Shown in pieces: positions 42,824-53,900 of a stretch of 64,000 nt of DNA. Made by a program: the position numbers and the translations under genes. The notes under the pieces are model-generated. The model searched no databases, was not told the origin of the DNA, and was given only the letters and a program-made list of their open reading frames with translations. The DNA comes from Paradesertivirga mongoliensis (GTDB lineage Bacteria; Bacteroidota; Bacteroidia; Sphingobacteriales; Sphingobacteriaceae), in contig NZ_JAFMZO010000003.1 in assembly GCF_024436395.1 (NCBI RefSeq), positions 744,001-808,000 on the forward strand, read 5' to 3'. How positions within the stretch are numbered: position 1 is the stretch's first letter; every line of letters begins with the position of its first letter.

Positions 42824-44998
42824 TTACCTCCAACGTGGATCTCCAATTCCTTTAGTATAAATCGGATGATTTCGCACTTCCGGAGTATTCTTGAAAAACA
42901 AGCCGTTCAGGTTATAAATATGAGCATCAGTATCCCAGGCTGACCCAACTTTTTTACCCTTCGGATAAGGATCTACCAGCAGGTTCTCCGGAGCAATAGG
43001 CGTTGGACCTGTGATCACTTTTGTTGCTTCCAAACCGCCTACATTTAGGCTTCCTGCACCTGTTCCAGGATTGTAACCTGCTCCGTTGCCAGTATGGCTA
43101 AACGGCTGTTTAGTAAAGATCTCTGCGGAAGAATAGTAGGTAATCGCGTTGTTTGCCGATTTTGCTGAGGTTGAATAATTATCAGCAATATCGAAGCTCA
43201 AGCCCGGGCGGTAGGTCCTGAAGTTCATACCACTCAGATTTAATGCCCTCGCATCGCCGGCAGCCTTCACCGCGATAAATAGATTCTTCCTGATCGTGTA
43301 TTTACTGTTGGCCGGAGGATGCATATGCTGTATCAGGTACCGGTCATTTGTGATTGCAAAGGCGTTTAAGAACGTATTATTTTCGATAGTTACATTCCAA
43401 ACCACACTCGCTGCCCATGCCAGATTTGCATTTTCACGCAAAAGCTGATCATAGCTCATTCCAATAAAAGAGTTATTTCTAATTACTACGTTGTTGAAAA
43501 TATTGGTTTTCTCCGACTTTGCATCTCCGGTGATGAAGGGATATCCGCGGCCGTTAACGTCATACATACCCACATCATGGAACAAACATTTTTCGACGAT
43601 GATGTTTTCAATCACCTGGCGGTTTGAGCCCTGCGTTCTAAACCAACTGCGCACCATACCCTGGAAATTACAGTTACGGGCTTCTAATTTAGAGCAGGTG
43701 AACGGCATAGAGGCCGAATGCTGATTTATAAAATAGTTACCCGTAATGCTCTTGCCCGGATATAACGACTGATTGAAGAAGTTAACCGCATAAGGAACTT
43801 CGAAGTTGATATCATCGAAGATCACATCACCTACGGTAATACTACCAATTTCACCGGCTTGCGCAGGACGCCCCAACTGGAAGTTATAAGCAAGTGCCTG
43901 GTTGCCGGTTTCATTATAGCCAAGCCCCATAAACACAATTGGCTTTGTACCAGGAGTATTTGTTTTCAAGGTTAAGCCTTTAGCTAAAACAACACCGCTA
44001 CCTAAATAGTAATTTTTGCCTGCTTCGAGCATGAATATCGTGCCTTCGGCGAGGGTATTATCAAATAGATAATTATTCAATATTGTATCGAGGCGCGAGG
44101 CATTATGTTGTTTCGCCCAGGTATTGGTCTCGTCAACAATGTGAGGAATAAGGATGGGTGCACCTACCTGGCCTCTCATACGTACCATGGTAGTGTTATA
44201 TAAGCGGTCCCAATAACGCACAACCTTATTGTTAAGCCCATTTACCACATACAATGCGTTAGAGCTTAAGCCGCTAACATCAACATATCCTTTGTCCAGA
44301 TCTGCCTGAGTCAGCGCGATCTTCTTTGTGGGCAGATCTCTGTTTACTGAAGCGGGCTGGATTAAAATCTCGTCCATTAAGAACTTTTCATTTTCATACT
44401 GAAAGCTAGGATTCAATTTTGAAGGATCTGTACGATCTGAACCAGAAGGCACTGTCAGGTCGAAATACACCCGCAGGCTAGTTTCTGTCACACCACCAAC
44501 AGACACCACATCTGGAATACCTCTGCGCTCTCCCATTTCCCACTCTGCCCGCTCATCATTGTGGCCCGGATCTCCTTTTCCGTACCACTTTGAGTGATAA
44601 GCTTCTCCCTTGGGAGAAAGGGTTTGTATGGCGAAATTATGTTTGGTTGAATATTGCAAATCCTTCTTGGTGTATTTAAGCACCTCCGGTCCAACAATGG
44701 TATCCCAAAGAATATCGGCCGGAACATCCCAGGAACCGGCCTGGGTTTTCATCTGGATTCGGTAGCCCGAAGCACCATTGATGCCGTTCCATACCAGATA
44801 CATATCGTTGGTATTCACAACCTGACTTGCTAGTGGGTCACCGGCTTTTCCGGTATTTGCCTGTTGACGAAACATCGCCATAAACGATCTATTTTCTTCT
44901 TCGTCGGTAAGTTCAAGAATCTCCTTCTTGCAGCCATTGAAAACCATTGTCAGCATGCCTGCCAGAACAAGGTTTAGTATAAAAATCTTAGTTTTCAT
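42824..44998 (-). CDS. surface lipoprotein with fibronectin-like and parallel beta-helix regions (DUF4957/DUF5123-like)
   Basis: 724 residues; lipobox FNGC at residues 20-23, followed by KKE. The N-terminal 300 residues look like Ig/FnIII modules (VWNGINGASGYRIQMKTQ, TETSLRVYFDL). The rest looks like a right-handed beta-helix rich in short Asn-containing turns (VIRNNSFIG, VTIENNTFLN), as in DUF4957/DUF5123 proteins found behind susCD genes. Pectate-lyase-like folds bind or cleave pectic glycans, but no catalytic set is visible, so a glycan-binding role in the SusE/F position is the safer call. It follows susD after 22 bases. Confidence 0.75.
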   Translation of the reverse strand: MKTKIFILNLVLAGMLTMVFNGCKKEILELTDEEENRSFMAMFRQQANTGKAGDPLASQVVNTNDMYLVWNGINGASGYRIQMKTQAGSWDVPADILWDTIVGPEVLKYTKKDLQYSTKHNFAIQTLSPKGEAYHSKWYGKGDPGHNDERAEWEMGERRGIPDVVSVGGVTETSLRVYFDLTVPSGSDRTDPSKLNPSFQYENEKFLMDEILIQPASVNRDLPTKKIALTQADLDKGYVDVSGLSSNALYVVNGLNNKVVRYWDRLYNTTMVRMRGQVGAPILIPHIVDETNTWAKQHNASRLDTILNNYLFDNTLAEGTIFMLEAGKNYYLGSGVVLAKGLTLKTNTPGTKPIVFMGLGYNETGNQALAYNFQLGRPAQAGEIGSITVGDVIFDDINFEVPYAVNFFNQSLYPGKSITGNYFINQHSASMPFTCSKLEARNCNFQGMVRSWFRTQGSNRQVIENIIVEKCLFHDVGMYDVNGRGYPFITGDAKSEKTNIFNNVVIRNNSFIGMSYDQLLRENANLAWAASVVWNVTIENNTFLNAFAITNDRYLIQHMHPPANSKYTIRKNLFIAVKAAGDARALNLSGMNFRTYRPGLSFDIADNYSTSAKSANNAITYYSSAEIFTKQPFSHTGNGAGYNPGTGAGSLNVGGLEATKVITGPTPIAPENLLVDPYPKGKKVGSAWDTDAHIYNLNGLFFKNTPEVRNHPIYTKGIGDPRWR

Positions 44999-45020
44999 AT
45001 TTCATTTTATTGATACCTCA

Positions 45021-46949
45021 TTAATTATAACCGTACTGGTTCTTATACGTGCCATTGCTCATTTGAATAGCACTATTGGGTAATGGCAAGATATAACGCA
45101 CTGGCGGCAGATTGTTGCGGTCTAGACTTTCCCAATTAGCTGCCGGGCCACCTTTAATATAGCCACGGAATGAGTAAAGGATCTGGTTTCTGGGCATTGA
45201 AGTTTCTTCATTGTACCAGGCATACAGAGTGGCCGTCTCCCAGCCGGCGCCAGGATGCAAAACAGCTTCCCAAGGGTTGTGAAATCTAATAACCGGCAAA
45301 GTAGTATTCGGATAATCGCTCCTATTGCCCGTGTTTGGCTCGCGTTTGTAAAATTTATTAACGGGTAAATCCTGATATTTCTCGGAACCGGTCATGTAGT
45401 CTCCTCCGGCCATGGAAGCTACGATATAGTACTCCATAAAACTGTCGTATACTACTTTGGAATATAGGTTCCAGCGAACCAAATCTTTCCAGCGAATGTT
45501 TTCACCACCAAACTCCCATTTCCGTTCGTCTACAATGGCATTAAAGAAAGATTCTTTAGAGGAAGCTACCGTGTTGGTATAGCCGTCAACCTTCATTGAA
45601 TGGTCTGCTGTTTTAAATGCTCGTTTACGAACTTGTTTAAACGCATTAATTGCTTTTACTCCATTTGGCCCGCCTAATCCTTCTTCTACCTCATTGACAG
45701 CTTCGGCATACATCAATAAAATATCAGCGTAGCGCATATAAGGCAGATTAATACCAGTACCACCAGAGCTGTTATTTCCCAAAGCATTGGACTGAGTAGC
45801 CCATAATTTTGACCATTTATTATTGTACATGCTATAGTCTGTGAGTACCTGCGGCACTCCCACCGCATCGTAATTCCACATTCCAACAGTATAATCCTTT
45901 CTGAGATCCTCGCGATCGAAGGAGTAATGATAAAAGGCATTTAATCGCATACCACCGTTAGAGGGGCCCCAGGGGTGATTGGTAACACCTTCAACCGAAG
46001 ACACTGCAGGCCCGGTAACATAACCCACATTACTGGTAGAACGTTTCAGAAAAGGAATCTCAAAGATTGGATCATCGGCATTACTTACAATGTAATTAGA
46101 CTCATCAATGAATACATCCCGGTATGATTTGTTCAAGCTGTGCGTACCAGATGAAATGACCGAATCGGCATATTGCATGGCAGTCTGGTAGTATGTTTTG
46201 TAATCCGGCATACGTTTCATGGTACCATTAACACCCTCCGGGTATAGGGAGTACCCGCCGCGAGTTAATGCCATCCGGGCGATCATTCCTTGACAAAATT
46301 CCTTGGATACGCGTTCCACACCATAATCTAAAGCAGCGGCGTATTTCATGCCCGGGGAAGCGCTTTTCAGATCCTCAATAAGGAAAGTGAGGATTTCGTT
46401 GCGGTCGGTAATCGGAATCACGAAGGAAGATCCAAGTTTCATAGAGGGTTGTGTATTAAAGGGCACATCGCCATACATTACCACCAGATCGTGATAGAAC
46501 ATAGCTCTGAGGACTTTAGCCTCACCGAGCTGCTGTGTAAGGTCCATATCGCGCGTACTAAAAGCCGGGCTGCTTTGAATGCCTTCGATAAAGATATTGG
46601 CACGTTCGATACCTTCGTATTGCTTATTCCAAAATCTTTGCGCAGACACAGAATGCTGGGCACCGTCAAAAGCTCTGAACTCTTCCCCATTTATGCTTGC
46701 TACTTCATTCGAAAAGGCAGTAAACTCCACATCACTGTTTAAGGCAAAAGTACTAAAGTAGGCGTTGCCATACGTGTCGTTGCTCATTAAAGAAGCATAT
46801 ATGGAATTCAACGCGCGACCTATCTCCTCTTTATTTCCAAAGACATAATCGCCTTCGTATTTGGAGTCGGAGCTAACATCCAAAAAGTCTTTCTTACAGG
46901 AACTAAGGCCCAGTAATATTGTACTGAGAACTATAATATATTTCCTCAT
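45021..46949 (-). CDS. susD: SusD-like glycan-binding outer-membrane lipoprotein (PUL-2)
   Basis: I start it at 46949 (MRKYIIVLSTILLGLSSC), which gives a proper lipoprotein signal. The frame extends 10 codons further, but that part would spoil it. The mature protein begins KKDFLDVSSDS and carries the SusD marks LRAMFYHDLVVMYGDVPF, MRYADILLMYAEAVNEVE and ERKWEFGGENIRWKDLVRW. At 642 residues it is larger than the PUL-1 SusD, with extra loops around 330-420, consistent with a different glycan. It follows susC after 37 bases. Confidence 0.95.
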   Translation of the reverse strand: MRKYIIVLSTILLGLSSCKKDFLDVSSDSKYEGDYVFGNKEEIGRALNSIYASLMSNDTYGNAYFSTFALNSDVEFTAFSNEVASINGEEFRAFDGAQHSVSAQRFWNKQYEGIERANIFIEGIQSSPAFSTRDMDLTQQLGEAKVLRAMFYHDLVVMYGDVPFNTQPSMKLGSSFVIPITDRNEILTFLIEDLKSASPGMKYAAALDYGVERVSKEFCQGMIARMALTRGGYSLYPEGVNGTMKRMPDYKTYYQTAMQYADSVISSGTHSLNKSYRDVFIDESNYIVSNADDPIFEIPFLKRSTSNVGYVTGPAVSSVEGVTNHPWGPSNGGMRLNAFYHYSFDREDLRKDYTVGMWNYDAVGVPQVLTDYSMYNNKWSKLWATQSNALGNNSSGGTGINLPYMRYADILLMYAEAVNEVEEGLGGPNGVKAINAFKQVRKRAFKTADHSMKVDGYTNTVASSKESFFNAIVDERKWEFGGENIRWKDLVRWNLYSKVVYDSFMEYYIVASMAGGDYMTGSEKYQDLPVNKFYKREPNTGNRSDYPNTTLPVIRFHNPWEAVLHPGAGWETATLYAWYNEETSMPRNQILYSFRGYIKGGPAANWESLDRNNLPPVRYILPLPNSAIQMSNGTYKNQYGYN

Positions 46950-46986
46950 ATCTCTATATTTTATCTGTACCATGTACATATCTTAT

Positions 46987-49900
46987 TTAAAATGTAACAT
47001 TAAAACCTGCCATGAAACTGCGGCTTCGTGGATAACGATTATAGTCTAATCCAGGGGTAAGTGAGCCCTGAACATCCACTTCAGGGTCATAGCCCTTATA
47101 CTTAGTCAATATAAACAAGTTATAACCGCTGGCGAATACCCTGAGGTTACCCACCTTGATCCGCCTCAAAGCGCTTTGCGGTAATGTGTAACCGAGAGTT
47201 AGATCCTGCAAACGCAGGAAAGAACCGTCTTCGATGAAATAAGAATGGGTTACTCTCTTTCCGATATCTACCGGACTAAAAATTTCAGCGTCGGCATTGA
47301 CTTCGTGATACTGCGTAGTATAACGAGCATCACTCACCATTCTGTCGCCATAAACATCGTCGGCATAACGCCAGCGTCTGTTTTCGTTGAACTCTGGCAG
47401 GATATTATAGTAGTTATTTCTGTTGTCTATGAACGATGACAACATATAACGGGTGGCGTTATTAACATCGAATCCATACATTCCAAAGAAGTTGGCAGAA
47501 ATATCAAAATTACGCCAGCCGCCTTGCAAGTTAAGGCCTCCGCTGAATTTTGGATTGGTGTTTCCAATCACCACACGGTCGTTATCGTTTACTACATTGG
47601 TTTGGCCATCTTCGTCTACGAAGTTTTTGAATTTAGGCCTTCCCGGCTGCGTTCCAAAAAGTGCATCATTATTGACAGTTCCGGCTTTAGCTACGTAGTT
47701 GAGGCCCTGCATGTCGAATTCATCAAATCTGTAAATACCATCGTATTCAAAGCCATAGATAAGCCCCAATTGATCGCCCACCTTTAACAAATAGTCGCTT
47801 TCGCTGGATTTCCATCTGTCGTTAGTAAGCCAAATTTCATTCTCCGTGCCGTTAAGCTTGTCGATACGTGTTTTGTTCTTTCCGAAGGTGAGGGTCGTAT
47901 TCAGGTAAGCGTTCTGTTTTTTAACCACCTGAGCAGTAACGGCCAGATCGAATCCACGGTTGGTTACCTGACCAATGTTCTGCATTTGTTTCGCATATCC
48001 TGTAGTGTTAGGAATATTACTTTCGTAGAGCAAGTCTTTGGTGGTGTTCCAATACACCTCAGGTGTGAGGGTCAGGCGATCGTTAAACATCGAAATGTCG
48101 AAAGCCAGATTACGTGTGAGCGTGGTCTCCCATTTAATATCAGGGTTAGGAAAAACACTTCCGCCCGTATTGGTATAGTATTCTGCTCCGGTTTCATTGC
48201 TCTCTCCCCACCCTGGGCCACCTGACGGTCTAACAGCATATTGATAGCGCCACATATCGTCATCAATGCGATTATTTCCGGCAGCACCGACCGCCGCGCG
48301 TAATTTGATCTGGGAGAACAAGTCCTGGTTGGCCATAAAAGGTTCGTTTGTTACTACCCAAGCGGCTCCGACGGCTGGAAAATGCCCCCAGCGGTTTCCC
48401 GGCGCAAACTTGGTCGAGCCATCGGCCCGGTAGGTAAGCGTAAGCAGGTATTTCTTTTCAAAATCATAGTAGGCCTGTCCAAAAAACGACGAATAGCGTT
48501 CAGGCGAGCTTATTTCAGAAGTCGATCTCCATGGAATTCCCAGGCCTAAATTCCTGATCGCCCGCTCGGGATCCACATCTTTTGGAAAATAACGAGAGAG
48601 GCTTGCGCTTCCAAACTGCGAGTCGCTCCGGAGTTCCTGCCCAAGCAGGAATCTATAGCTGTGCTTAGCTTTAGACGCTGCATACTCTAAGGTATTGGTC
48701 CAACCATACCTGTTTCTTCTTTGAGTTTGAAGTTCGGTCACCGGCTTATTGTCATTACCCCGGGCAAGCGGAGTCAAATCTCCCGAAAATATATCCGTAA
48801 ATCTGTATGCCATAAATTGAGTACCCAATGAATTGAAGATCAGACCAGGAGCGATTTTCCATTCAATTGAAGCCTGATTGGTAAAATCATACCCGTTTCT
48901 TCTCAAATAGTTTTGATCGATGTCTCCCTTCGGATTTGTATATACGAAAGATCGCTCATCTTCAGGATCAATGTCTTCCGCTGGAAAGTATGCAAAATCG
49001 CGGAGGCCGTTGATGGGCCGGTAGCGTAGTACATCCATAAGACCGCCGCCGCCTACTTTATCCGCCCCAGCGCCCCTGTCCTGACGATAAGAAAAGCGAG
49101 GATTGATCAGGATCTTCACTTTGTCGGAGAGGTCAAAACCTACTTTTGTATTAACAGTAGTCCGCGTAACTCCCGATCCCACAAGTACCCCATCCTCATC
49201 ATGATGGGTTACACTTGTATTGAACCTTAGGGCTTGTGAGCCCCCATTTAGGGTGAGGTTATACATTTGATTGATAGGGTTCCCTCCTAAAATCTCATTC
49301 TGCCAATCATTTCCTTCAAAACGTTTATATAAGCTTAAATCCGCAGGGTTACCAAAATTGCCCCTGAATCGCTGCCGGTCTCCATTATTACCAACAACCG
49401 ATTCGTACTGAATTTTCGTAAATTCATAAGGATTCATCAATTCCATTTTGCGAGCAAGCGTTCTTACTTGCGTATTGTGATTGAAAGTAATGCTTAATTT
49501 ACCCGCACGTGCACGCTTGGTAGTTACTACCACTACGCCGTTCCCGCCGCGCGCACCAAAAATCGCTGTAGTAGAAGCATCTTTAAGGATATCAATACTT
49601 AAAATATCAGTCGGGGGAATATCATTGATATTATCCACAGCAAAGCCGTCAACGATAAAAAGAGGTGCATTACTTTGGGTTACAGAGGTTCCGCCGCGGA
49701 TACGGATGTTAATCTCAGCACCAGGCTGTCCGTCCATAGAGGTTACCTGTACACCGGCTGCCTTTCCCTGCAATGCCTCCGCTGCCGATGACACCGGCGC
49801 GGTCGCCAGGGTTTTTCCGGAAACGGTAGAAACAGAACCTGTAAGTTCGGTTCTCTTTATGGCGGAGCCGTAACCCATACCCACAACCACAACTTCCTGC

Positions 49901-50205
49901 AAAGCTTCGGAATCTTCTGCCAGGGTAATGTTTACTGGCCCGTTTTCCTTCACTGAAACAGTTTGGGTAGTAAAACCTATCATCCTGATTTCCAACTGCA
50001 CAGTTCCCGTCTGTGTCGTCCGGAGAACAAATTTGCCGTTTTCATCTGTACTGGTTGCCACACTGGTTCCCTTCAGCAGGACTGAAACACCGGGCATCGC
50101 ATCTCCTGTCCCCTTTTCTTTCACCGTACCGGTAATTTGCCTTTCCTGTGCAAACAAGCTGAGCGAAAACCACAGCAAGAATGGGAGAAGTAGCAGTCTT
50201 TTCAT
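46987..50205 (-). CDS. susC: SusC-like TonB-dependent outer-membrane transporter (PUL-2)
   Basis: 1072 residues: signal peptide (ending SLFAQ), carboxypeptidase-regulatory-like domain (about 22-100), signature LQEVVVVGMGYGSAIKR, plug with FIVDGFAVDNI and DASTTAIFGARGGNG, then the barrel ending in MAGFNVTF. It is the importer of PUL-2, with the susD and beta-helix lipoprotein genes directly behind. A 751-base non-coding leader separates it from the GH2 gene upstream, so it should have its own promoter rather than rely on read-through from the hydrolases. Confidence 0.95.
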   Translation of the reverse strand: MKRLLLLPFLLWFSLSLFAQERQITGTVKEKGTGDAMPGVSVLLKGTSVATSTDENGKFVLRTTQTGTVQLEIRMIGFTTQTVSVKENGPVNITLAEDSEALQEVVVVGMGYGSAIKRTELTGSVSTVSGKTLATAPVSSAAEALQGKAAGVQVTSMDGQPGAEINIRIRGGTSVTQSNAPLFIVDGFAVDNINDIPPTDILSIDILKDASTTAIFGARGGNGVVVVTTKRARAGKLSITFNHNTQVRTLARKMELMNPYEFTKIQYESVVGNNGDRQRFRGNFGNPADLSLYKRFEGNDWQNEILGGNPINQMYNLTLNGGSQALRFNTSVTHHDEDGVLVGSGVTRTTVNTKVGFDLSDKVKILINPRFSYRQDRGAGADKVGGGGLMDVLRYRPINGLRDFAYFPAEDIDPEDERSFVYTNPKGDIDQNYLRRNGYDFTNQASIEWKIAPGLIFNSLGTQFMAYRFTDIFSGDLTPLARGNDNKPVTELQTQRRNRYGWTNTLEYAASKAKHSYRFLLGQELRSDSQFGSASLSRYFPKDVDPERAIRNLGLGIPWRSTSEISSPERYSSFFGQAYYDFEKKYLLTLTYRADGSTKFAPGNRWGHFPAVGAAWVVTNEPFMANQDLFSQIKLRAAVGAAGNNRIDDDMWRYQYAVRPSGGPGWGESNETGAEYYTNTGGSVFPNPDIKWETTLTRNLAFDISMFNDRLTLTPEVYWNTTKDLLYESNIPNTTGYAKQMQNIGQVTNRGFDLAVTAQVVKKQNAYLNTTLTFGKNKTRIDKLNGTENEIWLTNDRWKSSESDYLLKVGDQLGLIYGFEYDGIYRFDEFDMQGLNYVAKAGTVNNDALFGTQPGRPKFKNFVDEDGQTNVVNDNDRVVIGNTNPKFSGGLNLQGGWRNFDISANFFGMYGFDVNNATRYMLSSFIDNRNNYYNILPEFNENRRWRYADDVYGDRMVSDARYTTQYHEVNADAEIFSPVDIGKRVTHSYFIEDGSFLRLQDLTLGYTLPQSALRRIKVGNLRVFASGYNLFILTKYKGYDPEVDVQGSLTPGLDYNRYPRSRSFMAGFNVTF

Positions 50206-50956
50206 AATTCAAGTAATTTAGATTTAGTAATTAAGTTGTTTGGAATTAGCGATTGGTTATAACGCTTAATAATTATTGCAGGGCCGGGTATCAATTAAAT
50301 GCTGAACATCTTTATGAACCGGACTAATTTAAAAATAACTATTTTTTTTGATAATGAGGCGTCCTATCGAAGATTTTTACGAATTCTTACTCGGATTTGC
50401 TGTCCTCTAATAATTCTCAATTTTTCCGAATTATTTGTCTCCCCGAGATGAATGAAATCATCAGACCGAAGATTTGCCCCCTTACATAAAAAAGATCATT
50501 TTAAAAGCATCCCCCTCCCTGCTCTTTACGGAATGAGCTGATAAAAGTTGTTAGTAAACTTTGGTCATAAATGTTTTTTAAAAAGTTAATAAATTGGTTA
50601 TGCTGTGCCAAAACGCAGCTAAGAAGGCCGTGCAGCACTCTACAAAGCTATGCTTAGCAGCTTGAATCAAGGTTTATTTTTTGGCATAAAAGGTAGAAAA
50701 ATTGGTCAAATGATGAATAACGCGAATATGTGTACCACTTACTTTTCTCTGCTCAGTTATATTTCAGAGTCGATAAAATTCTTAACTAGCCCTTGAATTA
50801 TTGCGAAGCATTGAACAAAATTGATATAACATTCCCCTGCAATTCTGGAAATACACAACCAAAGTTGTTCTTTTCCCGCTGCTTTAAATCAGAATAACGA
50901 CTGCAAAAACTGCTGCTCCTGAAATTGTACTTAGTAACAAATCCGCATTACCATTT
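50206..50956. other. 751-base leader/control region of the PUL-2 susC
   Basis: AT-rich, with no plausible protein. The minus-strand element TAGCTTTG at 50650-50643 matches TAnnTTTG and has TTG 17 bases upstream (50670-50668). If used, it would give a 5' leader of about 430 bases, or the start of a separate small RNA. HTCS-3 binding sites are expected in this region, but no repeat stood out. Confidence 0.5.
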
Positions 50957-53900
50957 TTACTTACTGCCTTGCTTGATTAGGTTCAACAGAATCTGCTGCC
51001 CGACTATATTAGCCTTGTTTTGAGAAGAGTTATTGAAGGTTGCACTAGACGCATTCTCGCCGTCGCCTTCAGCCACTTTGGTAAGCTTTAAGTCTTTTAT
51101 GGTGGAGAGGAGATCCAGAGCAGAAAGAATGATCTTTCCTCTTCCGTGAGGCACAACACTAAGCGCCGAATAAACCTCCGGCTTATGATCTGCAACACAG
51201 GCAACAACGGTTTCACCATTAAATAAACGCAGACCTATCCGCGCTTTGTTATAAGTTGCTAGACTCTGGTATTCCCAATTGAATACACAGTTTTGAGGCA
51301 GCCCGGCAAAGATATCGTGTTCTTTGACGAAGAAGTTCCCACCGTACCATGTTGTACCCAATTCTTTCAATCCTCTATAGTCGATTATCTCTTTACGTCC
51401 TAAAAAGGTTGCCCATTTCTCTATGTTTCCGGCTACAATCAGAGTGTTCCCTTCATTTACCCATTCGAGTATCTCGGTAACCAGGGGATTGCCGGTTTGT
51501 TGAGGATCAAAAGCGCCGGTAATCATGTACTTCCCAACAGGGCGGCCAGATCTGAATTCCTTGAAAGATTTTACGCCGGCAGATCGAAGGAAGTTTGAAA
51601 TAACGCCACTGGTGTCAGCTATCATACCATCTTCGGGAATGCCCTTTGTATCTAAAGCTACGGCAAAGATCTTGTCATCTCCCGATGCGACGGTTTTGCC
51701 GGCACTCAGCAGTTTCGCAGTTACCTTAGTGTATCCTGCCTGTGAAGGAATTATCGGCAGTCCGGCAGAAAGCAGCTCGCCATAAGTGGAACCGCCAGTA
51801 ACAGTAACCGGGATAGTTTTTACTACAGTCGTTTTACCATCTGCTTCGACACTCACTTCCAAAGTATGGTTGCCCTTAATGCCTGCTTCATTTACTATAA
51901 AAAAATCGACAGTTGTGGTATCGCCAAGCTGCAAAACTTTATGATTCATTTTTACCGCCACATACAAAGGCTTGGCGTAGCGCGCAATCAGCTCCGTGTC
52001 GCCTTTGGGATTCCGGTAATTATCCACGATTCCCGAATGGTTTTCGAGTTTCATACTTTCCCAGCCATTCACGGCATATCCGTCCACCTGATTGCTTATC
52101 CGTATATTTTCAATTATCCTGCCCTGATAATAGTAGGCCACATTACCCATATTTCGGGTCAGTGAATCAACATTAGGAAAGGCTTTTGAAAATCCTGGCG
52201 TATTTTTTAAAAAATCGTCGTATGCATCGTACCATTTTAAATAGGCATCAGACTCCCAACCTATTTTCTCCCCTGCTTTCAGGATCTCATCCCGAATTAG
52301 CTGAAGCCGGGGCGGCGTACCAATAGCGCCTTCCTCACCATAATACTGAATTTCGTCTTTGTGATCAAAGTACCTGAGGTAGTTTGTGGGATTTCTATAC
52401 AAATTATCATGATAGGTTCCGGGGCCTCCTGCATGATGCTGATCGAACCAGCCATAATCCCGGAAGGTAAAATCGTATGGCAGAAGATGAAGCTTGAAAC
52501 GCTTATCAGGTCCCATTTTGATATCGCCGTTAGAGGAGTTGTAAGTAAGGATACGCGTGGGATCGAGCTTATGAGCAGCCAGCATCTGCACACTGTCTTG
52601 TTTCTGCGGCTGGGCGCCACGCTCGTTATGCATATTATAAATAACCAACGAAGGATGGTTTCTGTCCCTTTTGATCATTCTGAAAAGCTTCTCATTTCGT
52701 GTGGCGAAATAGAAATCAGCCTGCATTTTTCCTATTGGGTCTGTAGCGTTAAATCTATCAGCCGGATATTGGTTTCCTCCTGGTTCCTCAAAATATAATA
52801 AGCCAAGTTCATCCGCATAATCAAGCACATTTTGCTGCCCTATGGTGCGGTGAAAGTTTAGCATATTCAGGCCTATCTTTTTTGCAGTTTCTATTTGTTT
52901 TCTTGCAAGCTGATCTGATGGTGCGATGCCGTTAACCGGCCAAAAGCCCCAGCTGATCGCAGTTAGTCCGACAAAGCGTTTGCCGTTCAAATAGAATTGC
53001 TTATCTCCCTCAACATCTCTCACTTCAAACCACCTGAACCCGAACCTTTGTTGATAAACATCGTTGCTTTTATCGGATCCGATCCACCTGGCAGTCAGTA
53101 AATACAGCTCAGGACTATCAGGACTCCATAGCCTAACATCATCTGCCGAAAGGCTGAACGAACTTAAACGCCCGCCTTTTCCGAACGCTGAAACCGGATA
53201 TGTTTTTTCCAGGACTACCATACCACCCCCTTTTGCTTCCTTTATTTGGAGCGACAAGGTCCCTGAAACGTTTTTCCCGGTTTCATTGAACATGGTTACA
53301 TCCACATCAATTTCATTGGCTTTCGGTTTATTTTTAACAAAGATGTCTTCAATAAAAACTTCGTCGGTGGCTATAAGCTTTACCCTCCCTGTTATTCCGC
53401 CAAATCCATGTGTTGGATTGGTCCGGTAGTTTCCCCACATAAAATTCTGGGAGTCGCGCCAGTCAAAATTCCCGTTAGGATCGGTAATTCTTACGGCGAT
53501 TTCATTTGTACCGCCATATTTTACGGCGTCAGTAATATCCACTTTAAAGGGTGTTCCGTTGACCAGGTCATAGCCAACCAGTTTTCTATTGACAAAAACT
53601 TCAGCTCTGAAGCGCACGCTTTCAAAATTTAAGGTCAGCCGCCTTCCTTTTAATGAGGCGGGGACATTCGCGTTGGTGGTAAACCATGATACTCCCAGGT
53701 AATTACCCGACACTCCGAAGCTATTGCCATTTTCGCCCCAGAAAAACTGCTCTACTGTAGCGGGCAATGTTGTTATTACCCCATTTTCTTTCCCGAGATT
53801 TTGCCAGCCGAAGCCGGGCAGGTTTACAGGCAGACTTTTGATGCTCAGGGGCGGTGCAAACAATACATCGTTCTTCCAACCGGCTTTTGGATCTAAAATG

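Noticed and set aside
46950..46979. 10-codon extension of the PUL-2 susD
   Set aside because: It would put charged residues before the lipoprotein signal; the inner Met gives a standard signal peptide.
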